A DNA stretch of 64,000 bases. It comes from Oceanipulchritudo coccoides (GTDB lineage Bacteria; Verrucomicrobiota; Verrucomicrobiia; Opitutales; Oceanipulchritudinaceae). Location of the stretch: positions 238,990 to 302,989 of the forward strand of contig NZ_JAAGNX010000002.1 of the NCBI RefSeq assembly GCF_010500615.1. The letters run 5' to 3'. Below are positions 44,007-51,669 of this stretch, one piece after another. Made by a program: the position numbers and the translations under genes. Within the stretch, counting starts at the first letter, position 1; each line of letters starts with the position of its first letter. The notes under the pieces are model-generated. The model was given only the letters and a program-made list of their open reading frames with translations, was not told the origin of the DNA and searched no databases.

Positions 44007-44942
44007 TTAATTTGGCAGATAGGCCCAGGCGCCCGAACTTGATTCCTGTTCGCCGACCGGCAGGTAAGTCCATTTGCGCAGCAAGGCGACGTAAGCATAG
44101 TCCCCGACCGGATATACCCAGCCCAGAAAATCGCCGGTATTGACCCATCCGTCAGGTTCGATATCAAATCCTCCCCACGCCGGTGTTTCCCCCAGGACCA
44201 ACTGATCAATGGCGACATATGAAGGTGTGTTGATTCCCCATGGGGCACTGTCAGTTGAATCCAGACTGAAGCCAATCTCATACACAAGGTGACCTGTCCC
44301 TCCGGCCAGCTCCAAGAGGGAAACTTCGTTCCATCCCTGCACAATGCCTTTTGGGTCGGTCTCTTCCCGGTAATCAGCCAGGTATACCTCTACTGAACCA
44401 AGAATTTGTCCGCTCGCTCCGTACCCGCTAAGGGTCAATTTGAAATAATCTCCATCGCCAAACTTCTTCGCAAAGTCATCCCCGTCACGCATCGAAAGCG
44501 CTGCATAGGTCGTGTTGCTCACGGATATCGAGATTGGAGACTTTGCCCCAACCGGCAGCTCTATTCCCGCAGGGGCGTATGCCACCGCATAGGCACTTCC
44601 TTCTGCCGCAACGCCCACATAACTGCTGTATTGATTTCCAAATCCTGCTGTTTCGGTATCCGATGTTGTCGAATAGCTCCAGCCCGTCCAACCAGTAAAC
44701 CCTCCTCCGAAATCCGTGAACGTATTCTTTAAAAAGGCTCCCTCGCTGGTAAAGCCTCCCGCTCCATCCGATCCGTTGTAATAAACGCCTCCGCCGGGAC
44801 CCGCGTATTCCTGCAGCGGCGGCACCGTCACCGGCAGGTCCTCGAATCCCACCGTGATCTCCCCCGTCACCAGTGACACGCCTGCCAATAAGAATAGCAG
44901 AGGGCTTATGTTCTTTTTCTCAGGACAACTGGTTTTTCGCAT
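44007..44942 (-). CDS. Secreted DUF4465-like protein with aromatic C-terminal tail
   Basis: 311 residues with an N-terminal hydrophobic signal (ISPLLFLLAGVSLVTGE). The body has the layout I associate with DUF4465: TFTDFGGGFTGWTGWSYSTT, then FGNQYSSYVGVAAEGSAYAV, DGDYFKLTLSGYGASGQILG, and a final PSYVAIDQLVLGE. The last ~50 residues are rich in Trp and Tyr (WVNTGDFLGWVYPVGDYAYV, WTYLPVGE, AWAYLPN). They resemble the tryptophan-rich tails repeated on many secreted proteins in this phylum and may be a sorting or surface-attachment signal. The protein's role is unknown. Confidence 0.65.
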   Translation of the reverse strand: MRKTSCPEKKNISPLLFLLAGVSLVTGEITVGFEDLPVTVPPLQEYAGPGGGVYYNGSDGAGGFTSEGAFLKNTFTDFGGGFTGWTGWSYSTTSDTETAGFGNQYSSYVGVAAEGSAYAVAYAPAGIELPVGAKSPISISVSNTTYAALSMRDGDDFAKKFGDGDYFKLTLSGYGASGQILGSVEVYLADYREETDPKGIVQGWNEVSLLELAGGTGHLVYEIGFSLDSTDSAPWGINTPSYVAIDQLVLGETPAWGGFDIEPDGWVNTGDFLGWVYPVGDYAYVALLRKWTYLPVGEQESSSGAWAYLPN

Positions 44943-45016
44943 CTTAATGGCATTGAGTTGTCAATAAGCGCGGGTGGCAAGGGGATTTTGCGGGAAGTTG
45001 GATTTTGGGTGCGGCC

Positions 45017-45676
45017 TCAGCGCAGAGCGATCGGCGGATCGAGGATTTCGCGGTAAAGGACCGCCTTGCGGAGGGAGTTTGGATGGCGTAGGCCCGACAA
45101 GACGGCGGTGCGTAGCTGAGTGGAAGAGTCCAGAGGAACAGATTCGTGTTCAAAGAGCTTCCGCGAATCGGCCTGCCGTTTCACGCTTGCCTCATTGGTC
45201 ATCTTTCGGGCTTGAACCAGGGCTGCATCGTGCTGCTTACGGGCTTCCCGAAGGCGTTTTCTCTGCTCGATCAATTGTTGCTCGACACCGGAAACAGGGC
45301 TCTTCGCCTGGATCGTTCGAGCCTGATGGACAACTACCGGTCGGGACTCGTGTGCAGGCTGACTTTGCTGTGTTGATGGGCTCGCGCTGGATTGCCGGGA
45401 TTCCGGAAGATTCGGGTCATACGCCTGTTGAGGAGAGGCTCTACCCTGTTGTGAAGCCTGCTTGCGCTCCTCGATTTTGCGGCGGATTTCCTCGCGGATC
45501 TGCCTGGCCTTTTCCATTGGATCTTCTTCCGGATTGATCTCTTCCTCCGCAGCCTCGCCCTTTTTCTTCGAGCCGAAGAACTGGGCGAGGCCGTAGAGAA
45601 CAAAGAAGACAACCGGAAGGAGCGTTTCCCAATCAAAGGAAGCGGCGCACTGAATGATCTGCGGGCTTTCGCTCAT
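45017..45676 (-). CDS. Hypothetical membrane-anchored coiled-coil protein of the FloA/NfeD operon
   Basis: 219 residues. A single helix near the N-terminus (WETLLPVVFFVLYGLAQFFG) is followed by a charged coiled coil (MEKARQIREEIRRKIEERKQ), a Gln/Ser/Pro-rich linker, and a second helical part. The C-terminus (SLRKAVLYREILDPPIALR) is a short conserved ending I recall from hypothetical proteins in Verrucomicrobia and Planctomycetes. It lies 33 bp after floA on the same strand, so it may be a flotillin-associated scaffold, but nothing proves this. Confidence 0.7.
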   Translation of the reverse strand: MSESPQIIQCAASFDWETLLPVVFFVLYGLAQFFGSKKKGEAAEEEINPEEDPMEKARQIREEIRRKIEERKQASQQGRASPQQAYDPNLPESRQSSASPSTQQSQPAHESRPVVVHQARTIQAKSPVSGVEQQLIEQRKRLREARKQHDAALVQARKMTNEASVKRQADSRKLFEHESVPLDSSTQLRTAVLSGLRHPNSLRKAVLYREILDPPIALR

Positions 45677-45709
45677 TTATTATGAAACGGCACGGGGCCT
45701 TCCCCATAA

Positions 45710-46741
45710 TTACTGCGGATCCCTTGAATCCTCAGGCTTGGCAATGGATTGGCGCATATCGGTATCGGATTCGATATTCTTAAGGCGCATATAGTCCATC
45801 ACACCAAGGTTTCCTTTACGGAAAGCTTCTGCCATGGCGAGCGGGACTTGGGCTTGGGCTTCAACCACCTTGGCCTGCATCTCCTGGACCTTGGCCTGCA
45901 TTTCCTGCTCAAGGGCGACAGCCGCGGCGCGACGAATTTCCGCCTGGGCCTGGGCCATGTTTTTGTTGGCCTCGGCTTGGGCAACCTGAAGTTGCGCCCC
46001 GACGTTTTCACCAACATCCACATCAGCAATATCAATTGAAAGGATTTCGAAAGCCGTGCCGGTATCAAGGCCACGGTTGAGAACATTCCGGGAAATCGAA
46101 TCCGGATTCTCGAGGACCCACTTGTAGCTTTCCGCGGAACCGATTGTTGTGACAATCCCTTCACCCACACGGGCGATGATGGTTTCCTCCTGGGCGCTCC
46201 CGACGTAGTGCTCAAGGTTTGATCGCACCGTGACCCGTGCGCGCGCCTTGACTTGAATCCCGTCCTTGGCAACCCCGTCAATCGTGCTTTTTCCCATATT
46301 CGGGTTTGGGCAATCGATCACCATCGGATTAATGGAGGTACGGACAGCCTGGATAATTGATTTTTCGGTCCCCTTGGTAGCGAGATCGATCGCACAGCCC
46401 TGGTCCCAATCAAGGGGGATCCCGGCTTTCTGGGCATTAATCAGTCCTGATATGGTCTGGAGAATATCCCCGCCAGCCATGAAGTGGGTTTCGAATTCAT
46501 TCACCGTTATCGGCAGGCCTGCTTTAACCGCCATAATCCGGGCGTCCACAATAACGGAGTAAGGCAATTTGCGCAGATAGCGCATGGCGATGAGGTTCCA
46601 CATGCTGACCGGCGCTCCGGATGAGAAGGCCTTGAGCCAGACACTCAGGAAGGATCCCACAATGAAGAGCAGGATAAGAATAACGACCAGGCCAAGAATG
46701 GCACCGATCTGCGGCAGGGTGATGGCGATTAGTAGGTTCAT
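45710..46741 (-). CDS. floA: Flotillin-like protein FloA
   Basis: 343 residues. An N-terminal membrane hairpin ([20 protein letters not shown]) is followed by the YqfA/FloA core ([60 protein letters not shown]). A Gln/Ala/Glu-rich oligomerisation helix follows ([20 protein letters not shown]). FloA organises membrane microdomains. Its ATG overlaps the stop of the short NfeD gene by four bases, the usual floA-nfeD coupling. Confidence 0.94.
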   Translation of the reverse strand: MNLLIAITLPQIGAILGLVVILILLFIVGSFLSVWLKAFSSGAPVSMWNLIAMRYLRKLPYSVIVDARIMAVKAGLPITVNEFETHFMAGGDILQTISGLINAQKAGIPLDWDQGCAIDLATKGTEKSIIQAVRTSINPMVIDCPNPNMGKSTIDGVAKDGIQVKARARVTVRSNLEHYVGSAQEETIIARVGEGIVTTIGSAESYKWVLENPDSISRNVLNRGLDTGTAFEILSIDIADVDVGENVGAQLQVAQAEANKNMAQAQAEIRRAAAVALEQEMQAKVQEMQAKVVEAQAQVPLAMAEAFRKGNLGVMDYMRLKNIESDTDMRQSIAKPEDSRDPQ

Positions 46742-47199
46742 TTCTTTTCTACGATGAGTTTAAAAGTTTCAGTGCGGACAACACGGATGAATGCCCCTTT
46801 TTCAAGATATCCATCCAAGGCGGAAGCCGTATAAGCTTTACCTTCAATTTCAACTTTGCCGCTGGGGGCAAGTATTGTCAAGGTGACCCCCTCTTGCCCA
46901 ACCAGTTTTTCATCCGCTCTGGGATTCAGTTTTGCCGAAATGGATGACTGGAGAGATAGTTGACGCCCAAAGCGGGTCTTGGAAAGGACACGGATCTCGA
47001 TGAAGAACATCAAAAGGGCACCCACAAGCCCAAGGAAGAGGATTGTGATCGCCCAGATCAGGCCAAACTCGGTGTAGGCCACCGCGGAAGCTGCCAGAAG
47101 AAGAATGCCTCCCAACACGGCGAGCACCCCTCCCGGAAGAAAAATCTCAAAAAAGAAGAGGACGAAAGCAGTAATGATTAATCCGATCAACAAGCTCAT
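46738..47199 (-). CDS. Short NfeD-family membrane protein
   Basis: 153 residues. Several hydrophobic helices ([40 protein letters not shown]) precede a C-terminal NfeD OB-fold domain ([20 protein letters not shown], then [20 protein letters not shown]). It is the partner of FloA. It overlaps both neighbours by ATGA four-base overlaps, so the three genes are translationally linked. Confidence 0.9.
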   Translation of the reverse strand: MSLLIGLIITAFVLFFFEIFLPGGVLAVLGGILLLAASAVAYTEFGLIWAITILFLGLVGALLMFFIEIRVLSKTRFGRQLSLQSSISAKLNPRADEKLVGQEGVTLTILAPSGKVEIEGKAYTASALDGYLEKGAFIRVVRTETFKLIVEKK

Positions 47200-48758
47200 G
47201 ATGACAAATCCTCCTCTGCTTCAACCAGAAGGCTGAAGTTTTTATATCCCGTGACGACCACCGGGGTTCCGCGGTCAAGGGAACCGATTGCCACAGACGC
47301 CTGATACCGTTTTCCGTCAATGGAAACCTCCCCAAGCGGATGCATGGGGCCAACCACAACACCCTTCGCGCCGACATCCGGAAGAGCCTCCGTGCCGCGC
47401 ACTTCTCCGCCTCCGGATATCACAGGATCAGGCATGGCGCCGGATATGGAATGAACGAGTCTACCATAAATGGGCGTATTCGGCAGGAATCGCCAGATCA
47501 GCCACAGCCCGAATGCTGCAATGGCGAAGGCTCCCAGAATTTCATACAGGGCCGCCCATATTGAATCCATTTCCACTGTGAACGAAATGCCGCCCGGGCC
47601 ATCCCCATCGGGAGTAGGCCATATGTCCGAAAGGGACCAGAGCAAGGAGCCGAGGATGAAAACAAGTCCAAGGACAAGAAAAACAAAAGTCCCCGGCAGA
47701 AGGAATATATCGACAACGATAAAGACCAGTCCGAGGAGAAAAAACAGGATGGCCTCAAAGCCGGCCAGTCCGGCCAGGTAGTTGCTGGCAAATACAATCG
47801 CGACAAGCGTGAGGCCGGCGATTCCGAACAAACCGAAACCGGGAGTCTTGAATTCAACAAAGAGGAGCAACAATCCGAGGCCTAATAAAATGGGCGCAAT
47901 AGAGTCCAGATACTTGGCGGCCTCCTCCGACCAGGAAATTTCGAAGGTTTCAAGGACGGTCACCCCTTCCCCGTAGCGCTGGGCCAGGAGATCGTCCAAA
48001 TCCGTGGCAATGCCGTCCGCAAGGAGGGGAAACGGGGGATCACCGTACAGCTCGACGGCTTCGGCAGCGGTCACGGAGAGTAACTCCCCCTCTGCCTTTA
48101 AAACCTTTCCGTCAATCTCCAACTCATAATCGAGATCGGCCATGGCCCTGATAACCTCTGCACGATAGGGAAATTCCCCGGTGTAACTGCGCATGCGGGC
48201 CAACAGGTAGCTGTTGATTTTCGCTTTCATGCTTTCGTCAATCTCCTGCCCGCCTCCGGAAACAACCGCAGCGGCCCCCATGACCCCGTCCGGGGCAAAA
48301 TAGATGGAATCGGTCGCCATGCTGATATAGGCTCCGGCTGAGATCGCGTCCTTGTTCACAAACGTGATGGTCTCCCCATCAAAGCGTTCGAGCAGCTCCA
48401 TCATATCGAGCGTGACATCCAGACGGCCACCAGGCGTATCCATATCCAGGACGATGACATTCACGTTCTGCTCAATCGCCTGCTTGATGCTGCGCCGGAG
48501 AATAAACAGGTTTGGCTTGGAAATGCCTTCGGTGATGGGAACCCGGTAGACATGAACCTTGCCATCATCACTCATGAGCGGCTTGGCTCGTTCTTCCGGT
48601 GTCATTGTTTCGACCGCGATGGCCTCAACAACAGGATCCGCACGCTTGGAGACAGCCGCGGGCGGGTCTTCTTTTTCCGGTGCGGGGCCCCAATTGGCGA
48701 AAGCCGTTAATCCGAAGAAAAAAAGGAAAAGAAAGAGGGTATTGCATGACCTTGTCAT
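47196..48758 (-). CDS. Long NfeD protein with ClpP-class serine protease domain
   Basis: 520 residues. A signal peptide (LFLFLFFFGLTAFA) is followed by a ClpP/SppA-like periplasmic protease domain: VIVLDMDTPGGRLDVTLDMM, with nucleophile Ser140 in AISAGAYISMATDSI and a likely general-base Lys at 178 or 180. Then come several membrane helices (ILLGLGLLLLFVEFKTPGFG; AILFFLLGLVFIVVDIFLLP) and a C-terminal NfeD OB domain (VGAKGVVVGPMHPLGEVSID). Homologues cleave stomatin-like proteins such as the FloA neighbour. It is the first gene of the operon and diverges from queG across 47 bp. Confidence 0.9.
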   Translation of the reverse strand: MTRSCNTLFLFLFFFGLTAFANWGPAPEKEDPPAAVSKRADPVVEAIAVETMTPEERAKPLMSDDGKVHVYRVPITEGISKPNLFILRRSIKQAIEQNVNVIVLDMDTPGGRLDVTLDMMELLERFDGETITFVNKDAISAGAYISMATDSIYFAPDGVMGAAAVVSGGGQEIDESMKAKINSYLLARMRSYTGEFPYRAEVIRAMADLDYELEIDGKVLKAEGELLSVTAAEAVELYGDPPFPLLADGIATDLDDLLAQRYGEGVTVLETFEISWSEEAAKYLDSIAPILLGLGLLLLFVEFKTPGFGLFGIAGLTLVAIVFASNYLAGLAGFEAILFFLLGLVFIVVDIFLLPGTFVFLVLGLVFILGSLLWSLSDIWPTPDGDGPGGISFTVEMDSIWAALYEILGAFAIAAFGLWLIWRFLPNTPIYGRLVHSISGAMPDPVISGGGEVRGTEALPDVGAKGVVVGPMHPLGEVSIDGKRYQASVAIGSLDRGTPVVVTGYKNFSLLVEAEEDLSS

Positions 48759-48805
48759 CTTGTTCCTTAATTAAACCGGATTTCCCCACTTCACAAGCAC
48801 TCTCG

Positions 48806-49822
48806 ATGAAGAATCTCGACCCCAATGAAGCCAAAAGAATCCTTGTTGAAAAGGCAGGGAGCCTCGGGCTGGATCCGGTGGGAGTGGCTCCGGTACCAGC
48901 GGAGCTACGGCAGGATTACTTTTACAAGTGGCTTGAGACGGACCAGCACGGAGAGATGGGATGGATGGCGCGGGATCCGGAACGACGCGCCAACCCCGAA
49001 CAAGTTCAACCCGGGGCGCATTGCATCCTGTGCTTTGGCTTGAATTACTACCAACCGGAGCCCGGTCGCCGGGGCCGCATTGCCAAGTACGCTCTCGGGA
49101 AGGATTATCACAAGGTGATGATCAACAAGCTGAAGACACTCTGTAAATGGCTTCAGGAAATAGGCGCCACCAACCGGCCTTATGTCGATACGGGGCCACT
49201 GCTGGAAAAACCGATTGCCGCCCTTGCTGGCATTGGATGGCAGGGGAAGAACACCATGGTTCTCAATGGAGAGCACGGGCAGTGGTTGTTTTTGGGGTTT
49301 ATCCTGACGACTTTTCCGTTTCCAGTGGACAAACCACAGCAGGACCGGTGTGGCACATGCACCCGCTGTATCGATATTTGCCCGACACGCGCCATCACCG
49401 CGCCCTATCAACTGGACGCCCGCAAATGCATTTCCTACCTGACGATTGAGCACAAGGGGTCCATCCCCCTGCCCTACCGGCGGTTGATGGGTGACCATCT
49501 TTACGGCTGTGACGATTGCCTTGATATTTGCCCATGGAACAAATGGGCGCGAAAAACCCGGGAAGCGGCCTTTGAAGCACGCGATTATCCGGATCTCCGC
49601 GAATTGTTAACCATGGATGATGATGCGTTTAACAATCTCTTTGCGGGATCTCCTGTCCGCCGCCTGAAGCGGCCCCGCTTCCTGAGGAATGTCTGTATTG
49701 TCCTGGGCAATTCCGGCACACGGGAGGATTTACCCGTGCTTAAAAAGGCCGCCATGGATCCGGACACCTTGATCGCCGAGCACGCCCAATGGGCTATTGC
49801 GGAGATCGAGGACCGCGGATAA
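48806..49822 (+). CDS. queG: Epoxyqueuosine reductase
   Basis: 338 residues from ATG 48806 (MKNLDPNEAKR); the open frame runs further upstream across the divergent NfeD gene, but that part is not conserved. QueG performs the last step of queuosine synthesis in tRNA, using cobalamin and two [4Fe-4S] clusters. Motifs are GMGW-like EMGWMARDPERRANPEQVQP, RPYVDTGPLLEKPIAALAG, GIGWQGKNTMVLN, CGTCTRCIDICPTRAI and CDDCLDICPWNKWA. The C-terminal HEAT-like part is somewhat shorter than in E. coli (379 aa). Confidence 0.93.
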   Translation: MKNLDPNEAKRILVEKAGSLGLDPVGVAPVPAELRQDYFYKWLETDQHGEMGWMARDPERRANPEQVQPGAHCILCFGLNYYQPEPGRRGRIAKYALGKDYHKVMINKLKTLCKWLQEIGATNRPYVDTGPLLEKPIAALAGIGWQGKNTMVLNGEHGQWLFLGFILTTFPFPVDKPQQDRCGTCTRCIDICPTRAITAPYQLDARKCISYLTIEHKGSIPLPYRRLMGDHLYGCDDCLDICPWNKWARKTREAAFEARDYPDLRELLTMDDDAFNNLFAGSPVRRLKRPRFLRNVCIVLGNSGTREDLPVLKKAAMDPDTLIAEHAQWAIAEIEDRG

Positions 49823-49884
49823 GTCCATTCAGCACTCAAAATCAATCCTTGTCGGGGTGCGGATTCAACCCTAGCCTGCCATTA

Positions 49885-50913
49885 ATGGAAACGGTGAGCA
49901 GGTTTATCCCCATTGCGATCACATTGCCTGCAGTCGTCTTTGGATTGTGGCTGCTCCATTGGGTGCTTCTCGGGAGGCACAAGGACCTGGCAAGTGAGAA
50001 GAAATTTACCCGGCAACTAATCATGCTCGGGCTGACGATTGTCGGTGTGGTCAGCATCGCGCTGGCCCTTCCTGTCGTGGAAAGCACCCGCAACCAGGTC
50101 ATTGCCTTCATCGGGCTTGTTGTCTCAGGGATTCTCGCTTTTTCCTCTACCACCCTCTTCGCAAATCTCATGGGGGGCCTCATGATGCGCATCACCCAAC
50201 CCTTCCGGGCGGGTGACTTTATCCGGGTCGAGGAATACTTTGGCCGTGTGGCCGAACGGGGATTAATGGATACCGAGATACAAACGGAGACCCGGGAATT
50301 AATTGCCATCCCAAACACTTTCCTCATCTCGCATCCCGTGTCAGTGATCCGAAGCTCCGGCACCATTGTCTCGGCCACTCTTTCCCTTGGATACGACCTT
50401 CACCACTCACAGATTGAACCGCTTCTCACGGAAGCCGCGAGTTCATGCGGGCTTGAAGAGCCGTTCGTTCATATCATGAAGCTCGGGGACACCGCTGTCA
50501 CCTACAAGGTCAATGGCATGTTGAAGGAAACCAAGAGCTTCCTCACCGCCAAATCCAAGCTATATGCGGCTGTCCTCGACCGCTTGCACCGGGAGAATAT
50601 TGAAATTGTCTCCCCGGCATTCATGAACCAGCGCCCCCTCAGGGACGGGCAGCAATTCATTCCACAGCCTGTTTATGCGAAGTCTGTCACGGCCGCGACG
50701 GAGGCCGAAAAGATCGTCTTCGACAAGGCCGAGGAAGCCGAGGCGCGTGAGTTTGAGCGGGAATCCCTGAAGGCGGAAATCCAGAAACTCGAGGAGGAGC
50801 TCAAATTGGCTGAAGGGGATGAAAAGGAACGCCTCCGCTACCAACTGGAAGGATCCAAGGAAGCCCTTGAAACCCTTGGGAAACCTGCCGATACATCCAC
50901 TGACAACCCTTGA
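49885..50913 (+). CDS. MscS-family mechanosensitive channel
   Basis: 342 residues from ATG 49885, 62 bp after queG. Three N-terminal helices (IAITLPAVVFGLWLLHWVLL; LIMLGLTIVGVVSIALALPV; VIAFIGLVVSGILAFSSTTL) lead into the pore and beta domain FANLMGGLMMRITQPFRAGD, FIRVEEYFGRVAERGL and IPNTFLISHPVSVI. A C-terminal coiled coil (EREFERESLKAEIQ-like EFERESLKAEIQKLEEELKL) extends past the usual MscS body. It probably releases solutes under hypo-osmotic stress. Confidence 0.87.
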   Translation: METVSRFIPIAITLPAVVFGLWLLHWVLLGRHKDLASEKKFTRQLIMLGLTIVGVVSIALALPVVESTRNQVIAFIGLVVSGILAFSSTTLFANLMGGLMMRITQPFRAGDFIRVEEYFGRVAERGLMDTEIQTETRELIAIPNTFLISHPVSVIRSSGTIVSATLSLGYDLHHSQIEPLLTEAASSCGLEEPFVHIMKLGDTAVTYKVNGMLKETKSFLTAKSKLYAAVLDRLHRENIEIVSPAFMNQRPLRDGQQFIPQPVYAKSVTAATEAEKIVFDKAEEAEAREFERESLKAEIQKLEEELKLAEGDEKERLRYQLEGSKEALETLGKPADTSTDNP

Positions 50914-50919
50914 CCGGAC

Positions 50920-51327
50920 ATGATTAAGCGAGTCGCACACATTTGTATCCATTCTGAGGACCTTGGAAAAACAGAGGCTTTTTATTGCAAGGGTCTTGGC
51001 ATGAAGCGCTATTTCGACTTTCAGCGTGAGGCGGAGCTCTTTGGCTTTTACCTCAAGGCGGGAAATGATTCCTTTATCGAAGTCTTCAAGGGCAAACCGG
51101 ATGCTGCAGAGGGTGCCATCAGGCATGTTGCCCTTGAGGTCGATGACATTGAATCCGTTCTGGAGGATGTCGCCAAGGCCGGCTTTCCGGTGGGGGAAAA
51201 GAAAATGGGCGCTGACTTGTCTTGGCAGGCCTGGCTCGAAGACCCGAACGGGGTCAAGATCGAGTTGCACGAGTATACTTCCGAGAGTTCCCAGCTGACC
51301 GGCCGGGACTGCGTGGTCGACTGGTAG
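50920..51327 (+). CDS. VOC-superfamily (glyoxalase I-like) protein
   Basis: 135 residues forming two beta-alpha-beta-beta-beta units. Metal-ligand-like positions lie in RVAHICIHSEDLGKTEAFYC (His), SFIEVFKG (Glu), IRHVALEVDD (His) and VKIELHEYT (Glu). The H-E-H-E set matches glyoxalase I and related dioxygenases or isomerases. It lies 6 bp after the MscS gene. The substrate cannot be told. Confidence 0.85.
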   Translation: MIKRVAHICIHSEDLGKTEAFYCKGLGMKRYFDFQREAELFGFYLKAGNDSFIEVFKGKPDAAEGAIRHVALEVDDIESVLEDVAKAGFPVGEKKMGADLSWQAWLEDPNGVKIELHEYTSESSQLTGRDCVVDW

Positions 51328-51330
51328 AGC

Positions 51331-51636
51331 CTAGTTACGCAGACTGACCAGGGTCGCTCCCCAACCACCAGCATTGCCGGGCGCCAAGGTGTAGGATTTT
51401 ACCCGTTCGTGCCGCTCGAGAAGGGCGTGGACTTGCTGGCGCAGGACGCCCATTCCTTTTCCGTGGATGATCCTCAGTTCATGGATGCCTTTTTCCTCGC
51501 AAGCCTCAATATAAGCCAGAACGACCGCCTTAACCTCCCTCGGGTGAAAAGTGTGCAGGTCCAGGACACCGTCCACCGGCACTTCAAGGGGATCATTAAA
51601 ATCAGCTGATTCCTGCTCGCCGTTCTGTGTGGTCAT
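51331..51636 (-). CDS. Stand-alone Smr-domain protein
   Basis: 101 residues, a single small MutS-related (Smr) domain: LDLHTFHPREVKAVVLAYIE, then LRIIHGKGMGVLRQQVHALL and GGWGATLVSL. Smr domains are endonucleases or nucleic-acid binders; recent work links bacterial members to ribosome-collision mRNA cleavage. The conserved LDLH and HGKG motifs are intact. The gene lies 33 bp after hrpB in the same direction and ends 3 bp from the convergent VOC gene. Confidence 0.88.
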   Translation of the reverse strand: MTTQNGEQESADFNDPLEVPVDGVLDLHTFHPREVKAVVLAYIEACEEKGIHELRIIHGKGMGVLRQQVHALLERHERVKSYTLAPGNAGGWGATLVSLRN

Positions 51637-51669
51637 GATTTCGCAGAATGGGCCCGAAACGAGGCAAAA

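Noticed and set aside
48599-48805. 69-residue upstream extension of queG
   Set aside because: It is antisense to the NfeD gene and unconserved; ATG 48806 gives the normal QueG N-terminus.
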